A stretch of DNA of 64,000 nt from Sphingomonas crocodyli (lineage in GTDB: Bacteria > Pseudomonadota > Alphaproteobacteria > Sphingomonadales > Sphingomonadaceae): the NCBI RefSeq assembly GCF_004005865.1, contig NZ_SACN01000001.1:930001-994000 (forward strand), in the 5' to 3' direction. The position numbers and the translations under genes are program-made. Shown one piece after another: positions 53,520-62,799 of this stretch. The first letter of the stretch is position 1, and each line of letters starts with the position of its first letter. The notes below the pieces were generated by a model. That model was not told the DNA's origin and searched no databases. It worked only from the letters and a program-made list of their open reading frames with translations.

Positions 53520-54929
53520 ATGAACAAGATTTTGCCGACCCTGCTGGTCGCCTCCATCATCGTCGCCCCGGTTCAGGCCGCGCCGTCGCCCGGCGCAGGG
53601 GAACCGGCGTTCCGCGCCATGTTCAAGGAAATGGTCGAGATCAATTCGGCGCAGGAGGGCGGCAGCTGCACCGCCGTTATCGACACACTGATCACCCGGA
53701 TGAAGGCCGCCGGCTTTCCGGAAGGCAACCTCCACCGCTTCGTGCCCGACAAGGATCCGAAGGCCGGGATTCTCGTCGCCGTGCTGCCGGGCCGCGATCC
53801 CAAGCTGAAGGCGGTGCTGATGCTGGGGCATACCGACGTGGTCAATGCCCGCCGCGCCGACTGGACCCGCGATCCCTACACGCTGATCGAGGAAGACGGC
53901 TATTTCTACGCGCGCGGCGTGGCGGACATGAAGGGGCAGGACGCGATCTGGGCGGACAATATGCTCCGCTATCATGCCGAGGGTTACAAGCCGCTGCGCA
54001 CGATCAAGATGGCGCTGACCTGCGGTGAGGAAGGTGGCGGCTTCGTCAACGGCGCCAAATGGCTGGTCGACAATCAGCGCGAGCTGGTCGACGCCGGGAT
54101 CGCGCTCAACGAGGGCGGCTATGGCGAAAATGACGCCGCCGGAAAGCCCGTCGTCCAGACCTTCCAGGCGGCGCAAAAGGTGGTGATGAGCTTCACGCTG
54201 GAGACGACCAATCCCGGCGGGCACAGTTCGGTGCCGCGGCCGGACAATGCGATCTACAGCCTTGCCCGCGCGCTCGATGCGGTCAGCCGCTATGACTTTC
54301 CGGTCCAGTTCATCGACGCCAATCGGGGCTATTTCAGCCAGATGGCCAAGGTTGTCGGCGGTGCGGACGGCGCGGCGATGACGAAGATCGTCGCAGACCC
54401 CACCGATAAGGCGGCGAACGATCAACTCAACAAGTCACCCCAATATCATTCGATGCTGCGCACCACCTGCGTCGCGACGCTGATGAACGGTGGCCATGCG
54501 GGCAACGCCTTGCCTCAGCGCGCGACCGCGACGATCAACTGCCGCGTGATACCCGGCGTGCCGCTGGAGGAGGTGCAGGCGGCGCTGGTGAAGGCGATCG
54601 ACGATCCCGAGGTGAAGGTGACGTCCAGCCGCGGATATCGGCCGATGAACCCCGCGCCGGTGACGGACAAGCTGCTCGGCCCCGCGCGGCGCATCTCGGC
54701 GACGATCTGGCCGGGCGTGCCCGTCATCCCCCACATGGCGACCGGCGCGACCGACGCCGTGTCGATGACGCCGGCGGGCATCCCCACCTACGGCGTCACC
54801 GGCCTGTTCCGCGATCCGGACGGCAACGGCGTCCACGGCCTGAACGAACGCATCCGCGTGAGTTCGCTGATGAACGGCCGCAAGTTCCTGTACCAGCTGG
54901 TCAAGGCCTATGCCGATCAGAAGGATTGA
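53520..54929 (+). CDS. M20-family metallopeptidase, exported
   Basis: A 469-aa zinc peptidase. It has a signal peptide (ILPTLLVASIIVAPVQA), and the M20 metal residues are visible: His104 in MLGHTDVV, Asp136 in ARGVADMKGQD, Glu170-Glu171 in LTCGEEGGG, and a late His in VPVIPHMATGATDA. The dimerisation domain lies about 215-330 (NPGGHSSVPRPDNAI). It removes residues from peptides. ATG 53520 lies 13 nt after the gamma-glutamyltransferase, with AAGGAAG before it; together they would break down gamma-glutamyl peptides. Confidence 0.88.
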   Translation: MNKILPTLLVASIIVAPVQAAPSPGAGEPAFRAMFKEMVEINSAQEGGSCTAVIDTLITRMKAAGFPEGNLHRFVPDKDPKAGILVAVLPGRDPKLKAVLMLGHTDVVNARRADWTRDPYTLIEEDGYFYARGVADMKGQDAIWADNMLRYHAEGYKPLRTIKMALTCGEEGGGFVNGAKWLVDNQRELVDAGIALNEGGYGENDAAGKPVVQTFQAAQKVVMSFTLETTNPGGHSSVPRPDNAIYSLARALDAVSRYDFPVQFIDANRGYFSQMAKVVGGADGAAMTKIVADPTDKAANDQLNKSPQYHSMLRTTCVATLMNGGHAGNALPQRATATINCRVIPGVPLEEVQAALVKAIDDPEVKVTSSRGYRPMNPAPVTDKLLGPARRISATIWPGVPVIPHMATGATDAVSMTPAGIPTYGVTGLFRDPDGNGVHGLNERIRVSSLMNGRKFLYQLVKAYADQKD

Positions 54930-54943
54930 TCAGCGCGGTATCG

Positions 54944-55708
54944 TCACTGCCGCATGCTCGATCCGCCGTCGATGCTGAGCACCTGGCCCGTAATGTAGGC
55001 CCCCTCGTCCGACATCAGCATCGCGCCCGTTGCGGCGATGTCGGCGGGGCGGCCGAGGCGGGCCTTCACCGCGTTGCGGCCGAATGCCCATTCCTTGAGG
55101 CCGGGGCTGGCATTCGCCTCGAGCTTTTCGTGCATGATGATGCCCGGCGCGATCACGTTGGCGCGGATGCCGTCGGGGCCATGCTTGATCGCGACGGTGC
55201 GCATCAGCGCGTGGATCGCGGACTTGCTCATCGCATAAGCGGGGCGGATCGGCATGGGCACATAGGCCGAGCCCGAGCTGGTATAGAGCATCACGCCGCC
55301 GCCGCGCTCGATCATCTTGGGCAGCGCCGCGCGGGTGCAGAGCAGGTGGCCGCGCGCGTTGACGCGCATCACCTCGTCATAAACGTCCATCGGCATGTCG
55401 AGGACGCTGGCGGCGATCGCCCCGTCGGCGAAGCTCGCATAATTGGCGTGGAAGCCGTCCAGCCCGCCATAGGTCGCGCAGGCGAGATCGACGATCGCGT
55501 AGATCGACGCTTCGTCCCCGCCGTCGAGCTCCGTTGCGGTCGCGATGCCGCCCGCCGCGACGATCTCGTCGACGACGGTCTGTGCCGCGGCCGCATCGAT
55601 GTCGCCCAGCACGATCGATGCGCCCTCCGCTGCATAGCGACGCGCCAGTTCCGATCCGATGCCGCCGCCGCCGGCGACGACAATGACCTTGCCTGAAAGA
55701 CGGTTCAT
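54944..55708 (-). CDS. SDR-family oxidoreductase
   Basis: A 254-aa classical short-chain dehydrogenase. The cofactor loop is GGGGGIGSELARRYA (14-28), with DIDAAAA after strand 2, which favours NAD(H). NYASF replaces the usual NNAG (about 91). The catalytic set is Ser in TSSGSAYVP, then Tyr in YAMSK with its Lys. The end LSIDGGSSMRQ is normal. ATG 55708 is 5 nt after the stop of the neighbouring SDR gene, so the two are an operon. Confidence 0.85.
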   Translation of the reverse strand: MNRLSGKVIVVAGGGGIGSELARRYAAEGASIVLGDIDAAAAQTVVDEIVAAGGIATATELDGGDEASIYAIVDLACATYGGLDGFHANYASFADGAIAASVLDMPMDVYDEVMRVNARGHLLCTRAALPKMIERGGGVMLYTSSGSAYVPMPIRPAYAMSKSAIHALMRTVAIKHGPDGIRANVIAPGIIMHEKLEANASPGLKEWAFGRNAVKARLGRPADIAATGAMLMSDEGAYITGQVLSIDGGSSMRQ

Positions 55709-55713
55709 GCCGC

Positions 55714-56559
55714 TTACCCCCGTGCTTCGATGACGGTCTTGCCGTCGAGCGACATGGTCGACCGGCCGATCGTGTCGAGATATTGGTAGGAGAAGGCGAT
55801 CACGCCGGTCCGCTCCTTCGCCGGCAGGGTGACGAGCGCCAGCGTCGCCTCCGCAATATGTTCGACCTTTTCGAACCAGTGCGCGGTCTCCGGCGTGACG
55901 ATGCCCAGCGCGGTGACGCCGGGGGTCGCGATCGCGGCGACGGGGGCTACCGCGCTGACCGCGATGTTCGCCTCCTGAAGCTCGCCCGCCAGACCGGCGG
56001 TCAGCCGATGCACCGCCGCCTTGAGCGCGCCGTAATAAGCGTGGCCGGGGCTCATCAGCTTGTCGCCGTCCTTGTAACCGTCGATCGGATAGGCGCTGCT
56101 CGATCCGAGGTTGACGATCCAGCCTTGCCCCTGCGCCTTCATGTGCGGCAGCGCATTGATGATCAGATCGAGCGGCCCGAGCAGATATTGCTGCGCCTGC
56201 GACAGCTCGTTGGCCAGGTTGAGCACGAACGCCGGGTTCATCATCGCGCGGCCGGCATTGTTCACGAGGATATCGATCCGCCCGAAATCGGCGACCGTGT
56301 CGGCGATCAGCGCGGCGCGGCTCGCCGCATCCTCGACGTCGCACGCCTTGGCGACGGCCTTGCCGCCGCGCGCCGTGATCGCCGCGACCGCCTCCTCGAT
56401 CGTGCCTTCAAGCCCGTCGGTGCTGGTGGAGAGGCTGCGCGCGGCGAGGACAACGGTGGCGCCGGCCGAGGCCAGCCGTTCCGCAATCGCGCGCCCGATC
56501 CCCCGGCTCGCGCCCGTGACGACGGCGACGCGGCCGTCCAGTTCCAGATTCTGTCCCAT
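55714..56559 (-). CDS. SDR-family oxidoreductase, second
   Basis: A 281-aa short-chain dehydrogenase. It has TGASRGIGRAIAERL (the cofactor loop), ARSL after strand 2 (suits NADP(H)), NNAGRAMMN, and the catalytic Ser in NLGSSSAYPI followed by Tyr in HAYYGALKAAV with Lys. ATG 56559 is chosen because GGGAAGG lies eight bases before it; GTG 56568 is the alternative. A 134-nt gap separates it from the regulator upstream on the same strand. The cluster around (thiolase, DUF35 protein) suggests lipid, terpenoid or aromatic acid metabolism. Confidence 0.85.
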   Translation of the reverse strand: MGQNLELDGRVAVVTGASRGIGRAIAERLASAGATVVLAARSLSTSTDGLEGTIEEAVAAITARGGKAVAKACDVEDAASRAALIADTVADFGRIDILVNNAGRAMMNPAFVLNLANELSQAQQYLLGPLDLIINALPHMKAQGQGWIVNLGSSSAYPIDGYKDGDKLMSPGHAYYGALKAAVHRLTAGLAGELQEANIAVSAVAPVAAIATPGVTALGIVTPETAHWFEKVEHIAEATLALVTLPAKERTGVIAFSYQYLDTIGRSTMSLDGKTVIEARG

Positions 56560-56693
56560 CAATGGCACCTTCCCGCTCTGTCCGCCGGGTCGGCGCCCGG
56601 CTCTGAAACGGGCATGGACGGCGTGCGGGACGTCCTCAAGCCGATGGAGGGAAGTTATTCCGGAAGTTACTCGGGTCGACCGGTCAGGGTACG

Positions 56694-57476
56694 TCAGATG
56701 ATACTTTTGCCGGCCGATATCGTCGCTACCGCATCGTGATCGCCCGGCGCGCCGGCGGCATTCATCATCTCGTCCAGCGCGACCGGCTTGATCGCGCAGA
56801 ACAGGGCGTACCAGTCGGCATCGCCGGTGCCGAGCGGCAGATCATCCTCGGTCAGTTGCATGATCTCGCGCTCGATCGCCTCGATCTTCTGCTGGATCTT
56901 CGCGAAGGATGCCCTCGACAGCCGGGCGATGCCGCTGGCCCAGGCATTGCGGCCGTCGGTCAGATCGACGCGGCCGAAGAAATGCGTCACGCGCTGCGCG
57001 GATAAAGTGGCGCGATCGTCGGCCCGCAGGCCGCGCAACAGCTTGACCCGATCGAGCGGGTGGAGCGCGATCACGCCCATCCCGTCCAGTTCGGTGAGCA
57101 CGCGGATCATCTCCACCTCATCCAGCCCGAACTCCTCGCGGATCCGCCGCACCGGCCAGTGCCGCGCCAGCATGAACGTGGTCATGAACAGGATCGGCTT
57201 GGCCGTCAGGCGCTGCGCCTGTTCGGCGCTCATCGCGGGCAAGGGCTCCGAATGTTCGCGCGCCATCTGCGCCAGATCGAAGATGCCGATCTCGGCGACC
57301 GCCGCCATCTTCTCGAGCATCGCGACCGACAGACCCCGCCCGGCCATCGCGCGCTTCACGGTCATTTCCGACACGCCGATCTGACGCGCCACATCGGCAT
57401 AGCGGATACCGCGCGCCTTATAGACGCGCTTCAACTGATCGAGCAGCTGCGCCGTCTCGTTCGAAGGCTTGATCAT
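56694..57476 (-). CDS. HTH (XRE/Cro-like) transcriptional regulator with unknown sensor domain
   Basis: A 260-aa protein from ATG 57476. The N-terminal Cro/C1-type helix-turn-helix is at about 15-60 (ADVARQIGVSEMTVKRAMAG). The remaining 190 residues are helical and I see no known ligand domain; part of it (PVRRIREEFGLDEVEMIRVLTELDGMGVIAL, about 117-147) could be a second winged helix. It starts 4 nt after the 125-aa gene's stop, so it is co-transcribed with the thiolase cluster and probably controls it. Confidence 0.75.
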   Translation of the reverse strand: MIKPSNETAQLLDQLKRVYKARGIRYADVARQIGVSEMTVKRAMAGRGLSVAMLEKMAAVAEIGIFDLAQMAREHSEPLPAMSAEQAQRLTAKPILFMTTFMLARHWPVRRIREEFGLDEVEMIRVLTELDGMGVIALHPLDRVKLLRGLRADDRATLSAQRVTHFFGRVDLTDGRNAWASGIARLSRASFAKIQQKIEAIEREIMQLTEDDLPLGTGDADWYALFCAIKPVALDEMMNAAGAPGDHDAVATISAGKSII

Positions 57477-57480
57477 GGCC

Positions 57481-57858
57481 TCACGGGATGGCGCTATCCG
57501 CCGCAATCTGGACGGCGAAAGCGGACCATAAGGAGGTGCCGTGATCGTAGAGCTGGACGAGCGAGGCGGTCACTTCGGCGGTGTAGAAGGTGGAGGAGGC
57601 GCGGTCGTAGCCCTGCACTCTGGCGCCTTCGATCATCATCGAGACGAAGGTCTGGGTCGCCGTATCGAAGATTTCGGGGAGCGTGCCGCCGAAGCGGGCG
57701 GCGCGATCGCCGTCATAGCCCTGCAGGCTCGATCCCCGGCATTCGGCCGCGATGCGCAGGTGTCGGCCTGCGGCGTGGTCGTAAATACCGGCGACCTTGT
57801 CGCCAGTGACGAAAGCATAAGCCGATGCGGCGATCAGCGCGCGAATGTGGGGAGCCAT
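57481..57858 (-). CDS. Small conserved-looking protein of unknown function
   Basis: A 125-aa protein from ATG 57858. No known domain is recognised. Residues 5-40 (RALIAASAYAFVTGDKVAGIYDHAAGRHLRIAAE) look like two beta strands with a short helix before them; the remainder (YDHGTSLWSAFAVQ at about 102-115) has mixed character. It lies 50 nt after the thiolase gene and 4 nt before the regulator gene. It may serve as a partner of the regulator, but that is a guess from position. Confidence 0.55.
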   Translation of the reverse strand: MAPHIRALIAASAYAFVTGDKVAGIYDHAAGRHLRIAAECRGSSLQGYDGDRAARFGGTLPEIFDTATQTFVSMMIEGARVQGYDRASSTFYTAEVTASLVQLYDHGTSLWSAFAVQIAADSAIP

Positions 57859-57908
57859 GTCCCTAACTGCCTTCCCAGCGGCGGGGAAGGCAAGGGGGCT
57901 CCCCCGCT

Positions 57909-59108
57909 TTAATCGCGTCGGAGCAGCAGCGCGCCATAGCCGAAGCCGCCATTGGCGACCGCGCAGACCCTGGCATCCTTCACCTGCCGATCGCCCGCGC
58001 GGCCCCACAATTGCACGCACGCCTCATAGGTATGGCCGTAGCCATGCAGGCGACCCTGCGAGAGTTGCCCGCCGCTGGTGTTGAGTGGAAGTTCGCCGCC
58101 AAGGCCGATCCGCGTCCCGCCTTCCACGAAGGCGGCGGCCTCGCCACGGCCGCACAGGCGCAGGCTTTCCATCCACATCAGGGTCAGGATCGAAAAGCCG
58201 TCATAGATCTGCGCAACATCGACGTCGGCGGGCTTCAGATCGGTGCGTGACCACAGCATGTCGCCCGCCTTGTTGGACGCCATCGTGGTGAAATCGCCCT
58301 GGTGCAGGCCGATCCCGAAGCCACCGATCGACATGCCGATCGATTCGATCCGGATAGGCGGCTGGGCGAGGTCGGCGATCGTATCGACATGGCTCAGCAC
58401 CAGCGCGGTCGATCCGTCGACGGGGATGTCGCAGTCGAACAGCCGCAGCGGCGTCGCGATGAAGCGCGATGCCATATAATCCTCGATCGTCAGCGGCTTG
58501 CGCAGCGTCGCATTGGGATTGAGCGCCGCCATGCCGCGCGCGTTGACCGCAATGGCGCCAAGCTGTTCGGAGGTCGCGCCATATTTACTGAAATAGGCCT
58601 GCGCATAGAGCGCGTACATCGGCGTCGCCGAGACCGCGTTGAACGGGACGTTCCACGCCATGCCGCCCGATATGCGCGTGCTGCCGCGGCCCATCAGGTT
58701 CGATTGCGCGGCGGATGTCTTGGCCTGCACCTGCACCGTCGCCTGCGAAACCGTGCGGAAGATCAGGACGTGCTTGCACATGCCCGATGTGATCGCCTGA
58801 ATCGCGCTGAAGATCGCGCCCATATGCGCGTGCCCGTCGGTGGAGGCCGCGACCCACGACGGATTGAGGCCCATCGAGAACATCAGTTCGGTGGGGCCGA
58901 CGGGGGAGAAGCCCTTCGGTTCGGGCATCGGGCCGGGATAGGTGGTGAGGCCGTCAATGTCGGACGGCTTGAGCCCCGCCTCGCGGATCGCCTGCGAACA
59001 GGCGTCGATCGTCAGCTGCAGCGCCGTCTTGGTCGAAGGGCGCCCGACTTCGGACTGGCCGGCACCCGAGATGACGACGCGCTTTTCGGCGTGGGTCTCA
59101 ACCGGCAT
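57909..59108 (-). CDS. Thiolase-like (SCP-x/lipid-transfer type) protein
   Basis: A 399-aa thiolase-fold protein. It starts KRVVISGAGQSEVGRPSTKTALQL, has GLTTYPG, the HAHMGAIFSAIQAITSG segment where true thiolases have the nucleophilic Cys, and ends with NTSGGQLSQGRLHGYGHTYEACVQLWGRAG and VCAVANGGFGYGALLLRRD. No Cys is at the nucleophile position; His/Met replace it. This is typical of the non-decarboxylating SCP-x-like proteins that pair with a DUF35 protein, for example in steroid side-chain aldol cleavage. Its start overlaps the DUF35 gene's end by 11 nt. Confidence 0.85.
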   Translation of the reverse strand: MPVETHAEKRVVISGAGQSEVGRPSTKTALQLTIDACSQAIREAGLKPSDIDGLTTYPGPMPEPKGFSPVGPTELMFSMGLNPSWVAASTDGHAHMGAIFSAIQAITSGMCKHVLIFRTVSQATVQVQAKTSAAQSNLMGRGSTRISGGMAWNVPFNAVSATPMYALYAQAYFSKYGATSEQLGAIAVNARGMAALNPNATLRKPLTIEDYMASRFIATPLRLFDCDIPVDGSTALVLSHVDTIADLAQPPIRIESIGMSIGGFGIGLHQGDFTTMASNKAGDMLWSRTDLKPADVDVAQIYDGFSILTLMWMESLRLCGRGEAAAFVEGGTRIGLGGELPLNTSGGQLSQGRLHGYGHTYEACVQLWGRAGDRQVKDARVCAVANGGFGYGALLLRRD

Positions 59109-59529
59109 GGGGCGCCTCCGTCGGCTGGAACATCGGCAGCCAGACATCGTCATGCTGTTCGAACACGACCGAAACGGGCATGCCGATCGTGACCTGATCG
59201 ACCGGGCAACCGACGATGTTGGTCATCACGTAAAGCTCCTTCTGCTCCTCCAGCTCGACCGCCGCGAAGAGGAAGGGCACCTTCATGCCCGGCAGCCACG
59301 GCTGCACGTTGATCGTATAGCTGGCGACCCGCGCGCGCCCCGAAACGGCCTGCGGCGCAACCGCGCCTGCGCATTGCGGACATTGGGGAAGCGGGGGATG
59401 GATGTAGAGATCGCACGCCGCGCACCGGCAGATCATCAGCGCGCCGTTGGCGCCTCCGGTCCAGAAGGCTTCATTGTCCTTTTCCAGCGCCGGCAACTGG
59501 CGCGCCGGCGCGTCTGGCATGGCGGTCAT
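59098..59529 (-). CDS. Zn-ribbon/OB-fold DUF35 protein, partner of the thiolase
   Basis: A 143-aa protein from ATG 59529, which has GGAGAGG close before it. The zinc ribbon is CRCAACDLYIHPPLPQCPQC (about 31-50), followed by an OB-fold (ARVASYTINVQPWLPG and VTIGMPVSVVFE). Such proteins form a complex with thiolase-like partners and are needed for their activity on acyl-CoA. The gene order (DUF35 first, then thiolase with overlap) is the usual one. It is the first gene of the operon; the 232-nt gap upstream should hold its promoter. Confidence 0.85.
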   Translation of the reverse strand: MTAMPDAPARQLPALEKDNEAFWTGGANGALMICRCAACDLYIHPPLPQCPQCAGAVAPQAVSGRARVASYTINVQPWLPGMKVPFLFAAVELEEQKELYVMTNIVGCPVDQVTIGMPVSVVFEQHDDVWLPMFQPTEAPHAG

Positions 59530-59725
59530 CTGTCCTCTCCCCACCTCTCTGTCGACCTGTGCCTTATTCGATCGCGATCGGACAGGTCTCAGGGATTTGG
59601 GGTATATGGGCGCAGGGCAGGGGCCGTAGAAGCGGGCGCCGCTTGTCGCGTGTAGGCGTGGGATGCCAGCGCCATGACCGCGCGGGCCATAGCGGGCGAT
59701 ATTCAGGATATCAGATTGGGTCCGA

Positions 59726-59754
59726 CCGGCCGTGCGGCGGAACCGCACGGCCGG
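59726..59754 (-). terminator. 12-bp GC-rich hairpin after acnB
   Basis: CCGGCCGTGCGG (59726-59737), loop CGGAA, CCGCACGGCCGG (59743-59754) lie 7 nt beyond the acnB stop on the minus strand. The stem is perfect but there is no T tail. Confidence 0.55.
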
Positions 59755-59761
59755 GGGATGA

Positions 59762-62527
59762 TCAGGCCGCCTTGGGCGGGGCGAACTTGGTCAGGTCGAT
59801 GCCTGCGACTGCATTCTTATATTCCTCGGCGCTTGGGGTGCGGCCAAGGATGGTCGACAGCACCACGACCGGGGTCGAGGCGAGCAGCGATTCACCCTTC
59901 TTCTCGGCCGTATCCTCCACGACGCGGCCCTGGAACAGGCGGGTCGAGGTGGCGAGGACGGTATCGCCCTTCGCGGCCTTTTCCTGATTGCCCATGCACA
60001 GGTTGCAGCCCGGACGCTCGAGATAGAGGATGTTCTGATATTCGGTGCGCGTGACCGTCTTCGGGTTCTCGTCGTCAAAGGTGAAGCCCGAATATTTCTG
60101 CAGGACGTCCCAGTCGCCTTCGGCCTTCAGCTCATCGATGATGTTGTAGGTCGGCGGGGCGACGACCAGCGGCGCCTTGAACTCGACCTTGCCCTCGGTC
60201 TTTTCGACATTCTTGAGCATCTGGGCGAGGATCTTCATGTCGCCCTTGTGCACCATGCACGATCCGATGAAGCCCAGATCGACCTTCTTCGTGCCGCCGT
60301 AGTAGGAAACCGGGCGGATCGTGTCGTGGGTATAGCGCTTCGAAACGTCGGCATTGTTGACGTCCGGATCGGCGATCATCGGCTCGTCGATCTGGTCAAG
60401 GTCGACGACGATCTCGGCGAAATATTTCGCGTCGGCATCGGGCGCGAGCGCGGACTTTTCGCCCATGCGGATCTCGGCGATCCGGGTATCGGCCTTGGCG
60501 ATCAGGCCCTTCAGCGTGCCGGCCGCATTGTCCATGCCCTTGTCGATCATGATCTGGATGCGCGCCTTGGCGATTTCCAGCGATCCGATCAGCGTCTCGT
60601 CGTCCGAAATGCAGATCGATGCCTTGGCCTTCATCTCCGCCGTCCAGTCGGTGAAGGTGAATGCCTGATCGGCCAGCAGCGTGCCGATATGGACTTCGAT
60701 GATCCGGCCCTGGAACACGTTTTCGCCGCCGCACTGCTGGAGCATCTGCGCCTGGGTGGCGTGAACCACGTCGCGGAAGTCCATGTGCGACTGCATCGTG
60801 CCCTTGAAGGTGACCTTCACCGATTGCGGGATCGGCATGGTCGCTTCGCCGGTGGCGAGCGCCAGCGCGACGGTGCCCGAATCCGCGCCGAAGGCGACGC
60901 CCTTCGACATGCGGGTGTGGCTGTCGCCGCCGATGATGATCGCCCAGTCGTCCACGGTGATGTCGTTCAGCACCTTGTGGATCACGTCCGTCATCGAATG
61001 ATAGACGCCCTTCGGGTCACGCGCGGTGATCAGGCCGAAATTGTTCATGAAGGACATGAGCTTCGGGATGTTGGCCTGCGCCTTCTTGTCCCAAACCGAC
61101 GCGGTGTGGCAGCCCGACTGATAGGCACCATCGACCAGCGGCGAGATGACGGTGGCCGCCATCGCTTCCAGTTCCTGCGCGGTCATCAGGCCGGTCGTGT
61201 CCTGCGACCCGACGATGTTGACCTTCACGCGCACGTCCGAACCCGCGTGCAGCACCTTGCCCGGCGTGACGCCGACGGCGTTGCGGTTGAAGATCTTTTC
61301 GACCGCGGTCAGGCCGACGCCCTCGACGGTGATTTCCTTGTTTGGCGCATAGACCGGGGTCGGCTCGATGCCGAGGGTGCGCGCCGCGAAGGTCTGGAGC
61401 TTCTTGCCGAACACGATGGCGTAGCTGCTGCCCGCCTTCATGAACTCCATCTTCTGCGGCGTGAAGGCCGATGCGACGTCGACCAGCTCGACGCCATTCT
61501 CGTCGGTCAGCTTCTTGTTCTTGACGTCGATCTTCAGGACGGTGCCGGTTTCGACCGAGAATTTCTCCTCGAGCACCGGATTGCCGTCATTGTTCATGAT
61601 CGGCTTGCCGTCCGGACCGGTCTGCTTGACCCAGTTCTTCAGGTTGATGCCGATGCCGCCGGTCACGTCGACGGTGGTGCCGAAGATCGGCGAGATGCCG
61701 TTGGTGCCGGCAACCACGGGCGCATAATTGACGAAGGGAACGTAGGGGCTCTGCTGCTTGCCGGTCCACAACGCGACGTTGTTGACGCCCGACATGCGCG
61801 ACGAACCAACGCCCATCGTGCCCTTTTCGGCGATCATCATCACGCGCTTGTCGGGGTGCTGCGCCTTCAATGCGACGATCTGCTGCTGCGCTTCGGGCGT
61901 GATCATGCACTGGCCGTGCAGTTCGCGGTCCGAACGCGAATGCGCCTGGTTGCCCGGCGACAGAAGGTCGGTCGAGATATCGCCTTCGCCGGCGATGAAG
62001 GTGACGACCTTGATCTCATCCTCGACGTCGGGAAGCTTGGTGAAGAACTCGGCCTTCGCATAGCTTTCCAGAACGCCGGTCGCGACGGCGTTGCCCGCCG
62101 CATGCGCTTCGCTCAGGCGATGCATGTCGGCATCGTAGAGGAAGACCTGGGTCTTGAGGACTTCGCCGGCTTGTTCGGCGAGTGCGGGCGCATCGCCCAG
62201 CGCGATATCGAGCAGCACTTCGATCGAAGGGCCGCCCTTCATGTGCGACAGCAGTTCCAGCGCGAAGGCCGGCGAGATTTCGGGAACGGTGATTTCGCCC
62301 AGGATCACCTGCTTCAGGAAGGCCGCCTTAACGGCCGCGGCGCTCGTGGTGCCGGGAAGCGTGTTGTAGATCAGGAAGTTGAGCGCGCCGGCGCGATGCT
62401 CGTTCCCCGCATCCTTCACGATGGCGATGATTTCATAGACGAGGCCGCCATCATCGATCGGCTTGGGCGCAAGACCCTGAGCCTTTCGGCTTTCGATTTC
62501 GGCCAGATAATCGAGATATGCGCTCAT
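59762..62527 (-). CDS. acnB: Aconitate hydratase B (also 2-methylisocitrate dehydratase)
   Basis: A 921-aa AcnB-type aconitase that interconverts citrate and isocitrate, and in the methylcitrate cycle makes or uses 2-methylisocitrate. It begins SAYLDYLAEIESRKAQG (the typical HEAT-like start of AcnB). The iron-sulfur ligands include two Cys in RPGCNLCMGNQ (about residue 840) and one in GSCMVHKGDMKI. ATG 62527 is preceded by GGTGGGA; the frame is open to 62557. The length is a little above the 865 aa of the enterobacterial enzyme because of inserts common in alphaproteobacteria. Single gene, own promoter likely. Confidence 0.93.
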   Translation of the reverse strand: MSAYLDYLAEIESRKAQGLAPKPIDDGGLVYEIIAIVKDAGNEHRAGALNFLIYNTLPGTTSAAAVKAAFLKQVILGEITVPEISPAFALELLSHMKGGPSIEVLLDIALGDAPALAEQAGEVLKTQVFLYDADMHRLSEAHAAGNAVATGVLESYAKAEFFTKLPDVEDEIKVVTFIAGEGDISTDLLSPGNQAHSRSDRELHGQCMITPEAQQQIVALKAQHPDKRVMMIAEKGTMGVGSSRMSGVNNVALWTGKQQSPYVPFVNYAPVVAGTNGISPIFGTTVDVTGGIGINLKNWVKQTGPDGKPIMNNDGNPVLEEKFSVETGTVLKIDVKNKKLTDENGVELVDVASAFTPQKMEFMKAGSSYAIVFGKKLQTFAARTLGIEPTPVYAPNKEITVEGVGLTAVEKIFNRNAVGVTPGKVLHAGSDVRVKVNIVGSQDTTGLMTAQELEAMAATVISPLVDGAYQSGCHTASVWDKKAQANIPKLMSFMNNFGLITARDPKGVYHSMTDVIHKVLNDITVDDWAIIIGGDSHTRMSKGVAFGADSGTVALALATGEATMPIPQSVKVTFKGTMQSHMDFRDVVHATQAQMLQQCGGENVFQGRIIEVHIGTLLADQAFTFTDWTAEMKAKASICISDDETLIGSLEIAKARIQIMIDKGMDNAAGTLKGLIAKADTRIAEIRMGEKSALAPDADAKYFAEIVVDLDQIDEPMIADPDVNNADVSKRYTHDTIRPVSYYGGTKKVDLGFIGSCMVHKGDMKILAQMLKNVEKTEGKVEFKAPLVVAPPTYNIIDELKAEGDWDVLQKYSGFTFDDENPKTVTRTEYQNILYLERPGCNLCMGNQEKAAKGDTVLATSTRLFQGRVVEDTAEKKGESLLASTPVVVLSTILGRTPSAEEYKNAVAGIDLTKFAPPKAA

Positions 62528-62799
62528 GCTAGTCCCACCGTGTAAAGTGCCCCGCAAAGGTCAGGGCGTCGGTCGGAATCCTCGGCCGCCCTGAGCCTGA
62601 CGCGCCGCGCTTATGCCAACAAGGCCGTACTGGCAAGGATCGCATCGCGGCAAAGCGGCATATCCAAATGGCGCGATCGGCGGACCGGCATCATCCCGCC
62701 GCTTCATACTTACGTCTAAGGCAAGCGGCGCGTTTACCGAATCCACATATCGCATCGCGCATAAGGCAGCGTTTGTAATCGTGTGCCGGGGTTCGGGCG

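Noticed and set aside
60248..62545. A 765-codon open frame opposite acnB
   Set aside because: acnB is unmistakable on the minus strand; the other frame is an Arg/His/Asp-rich shadow.
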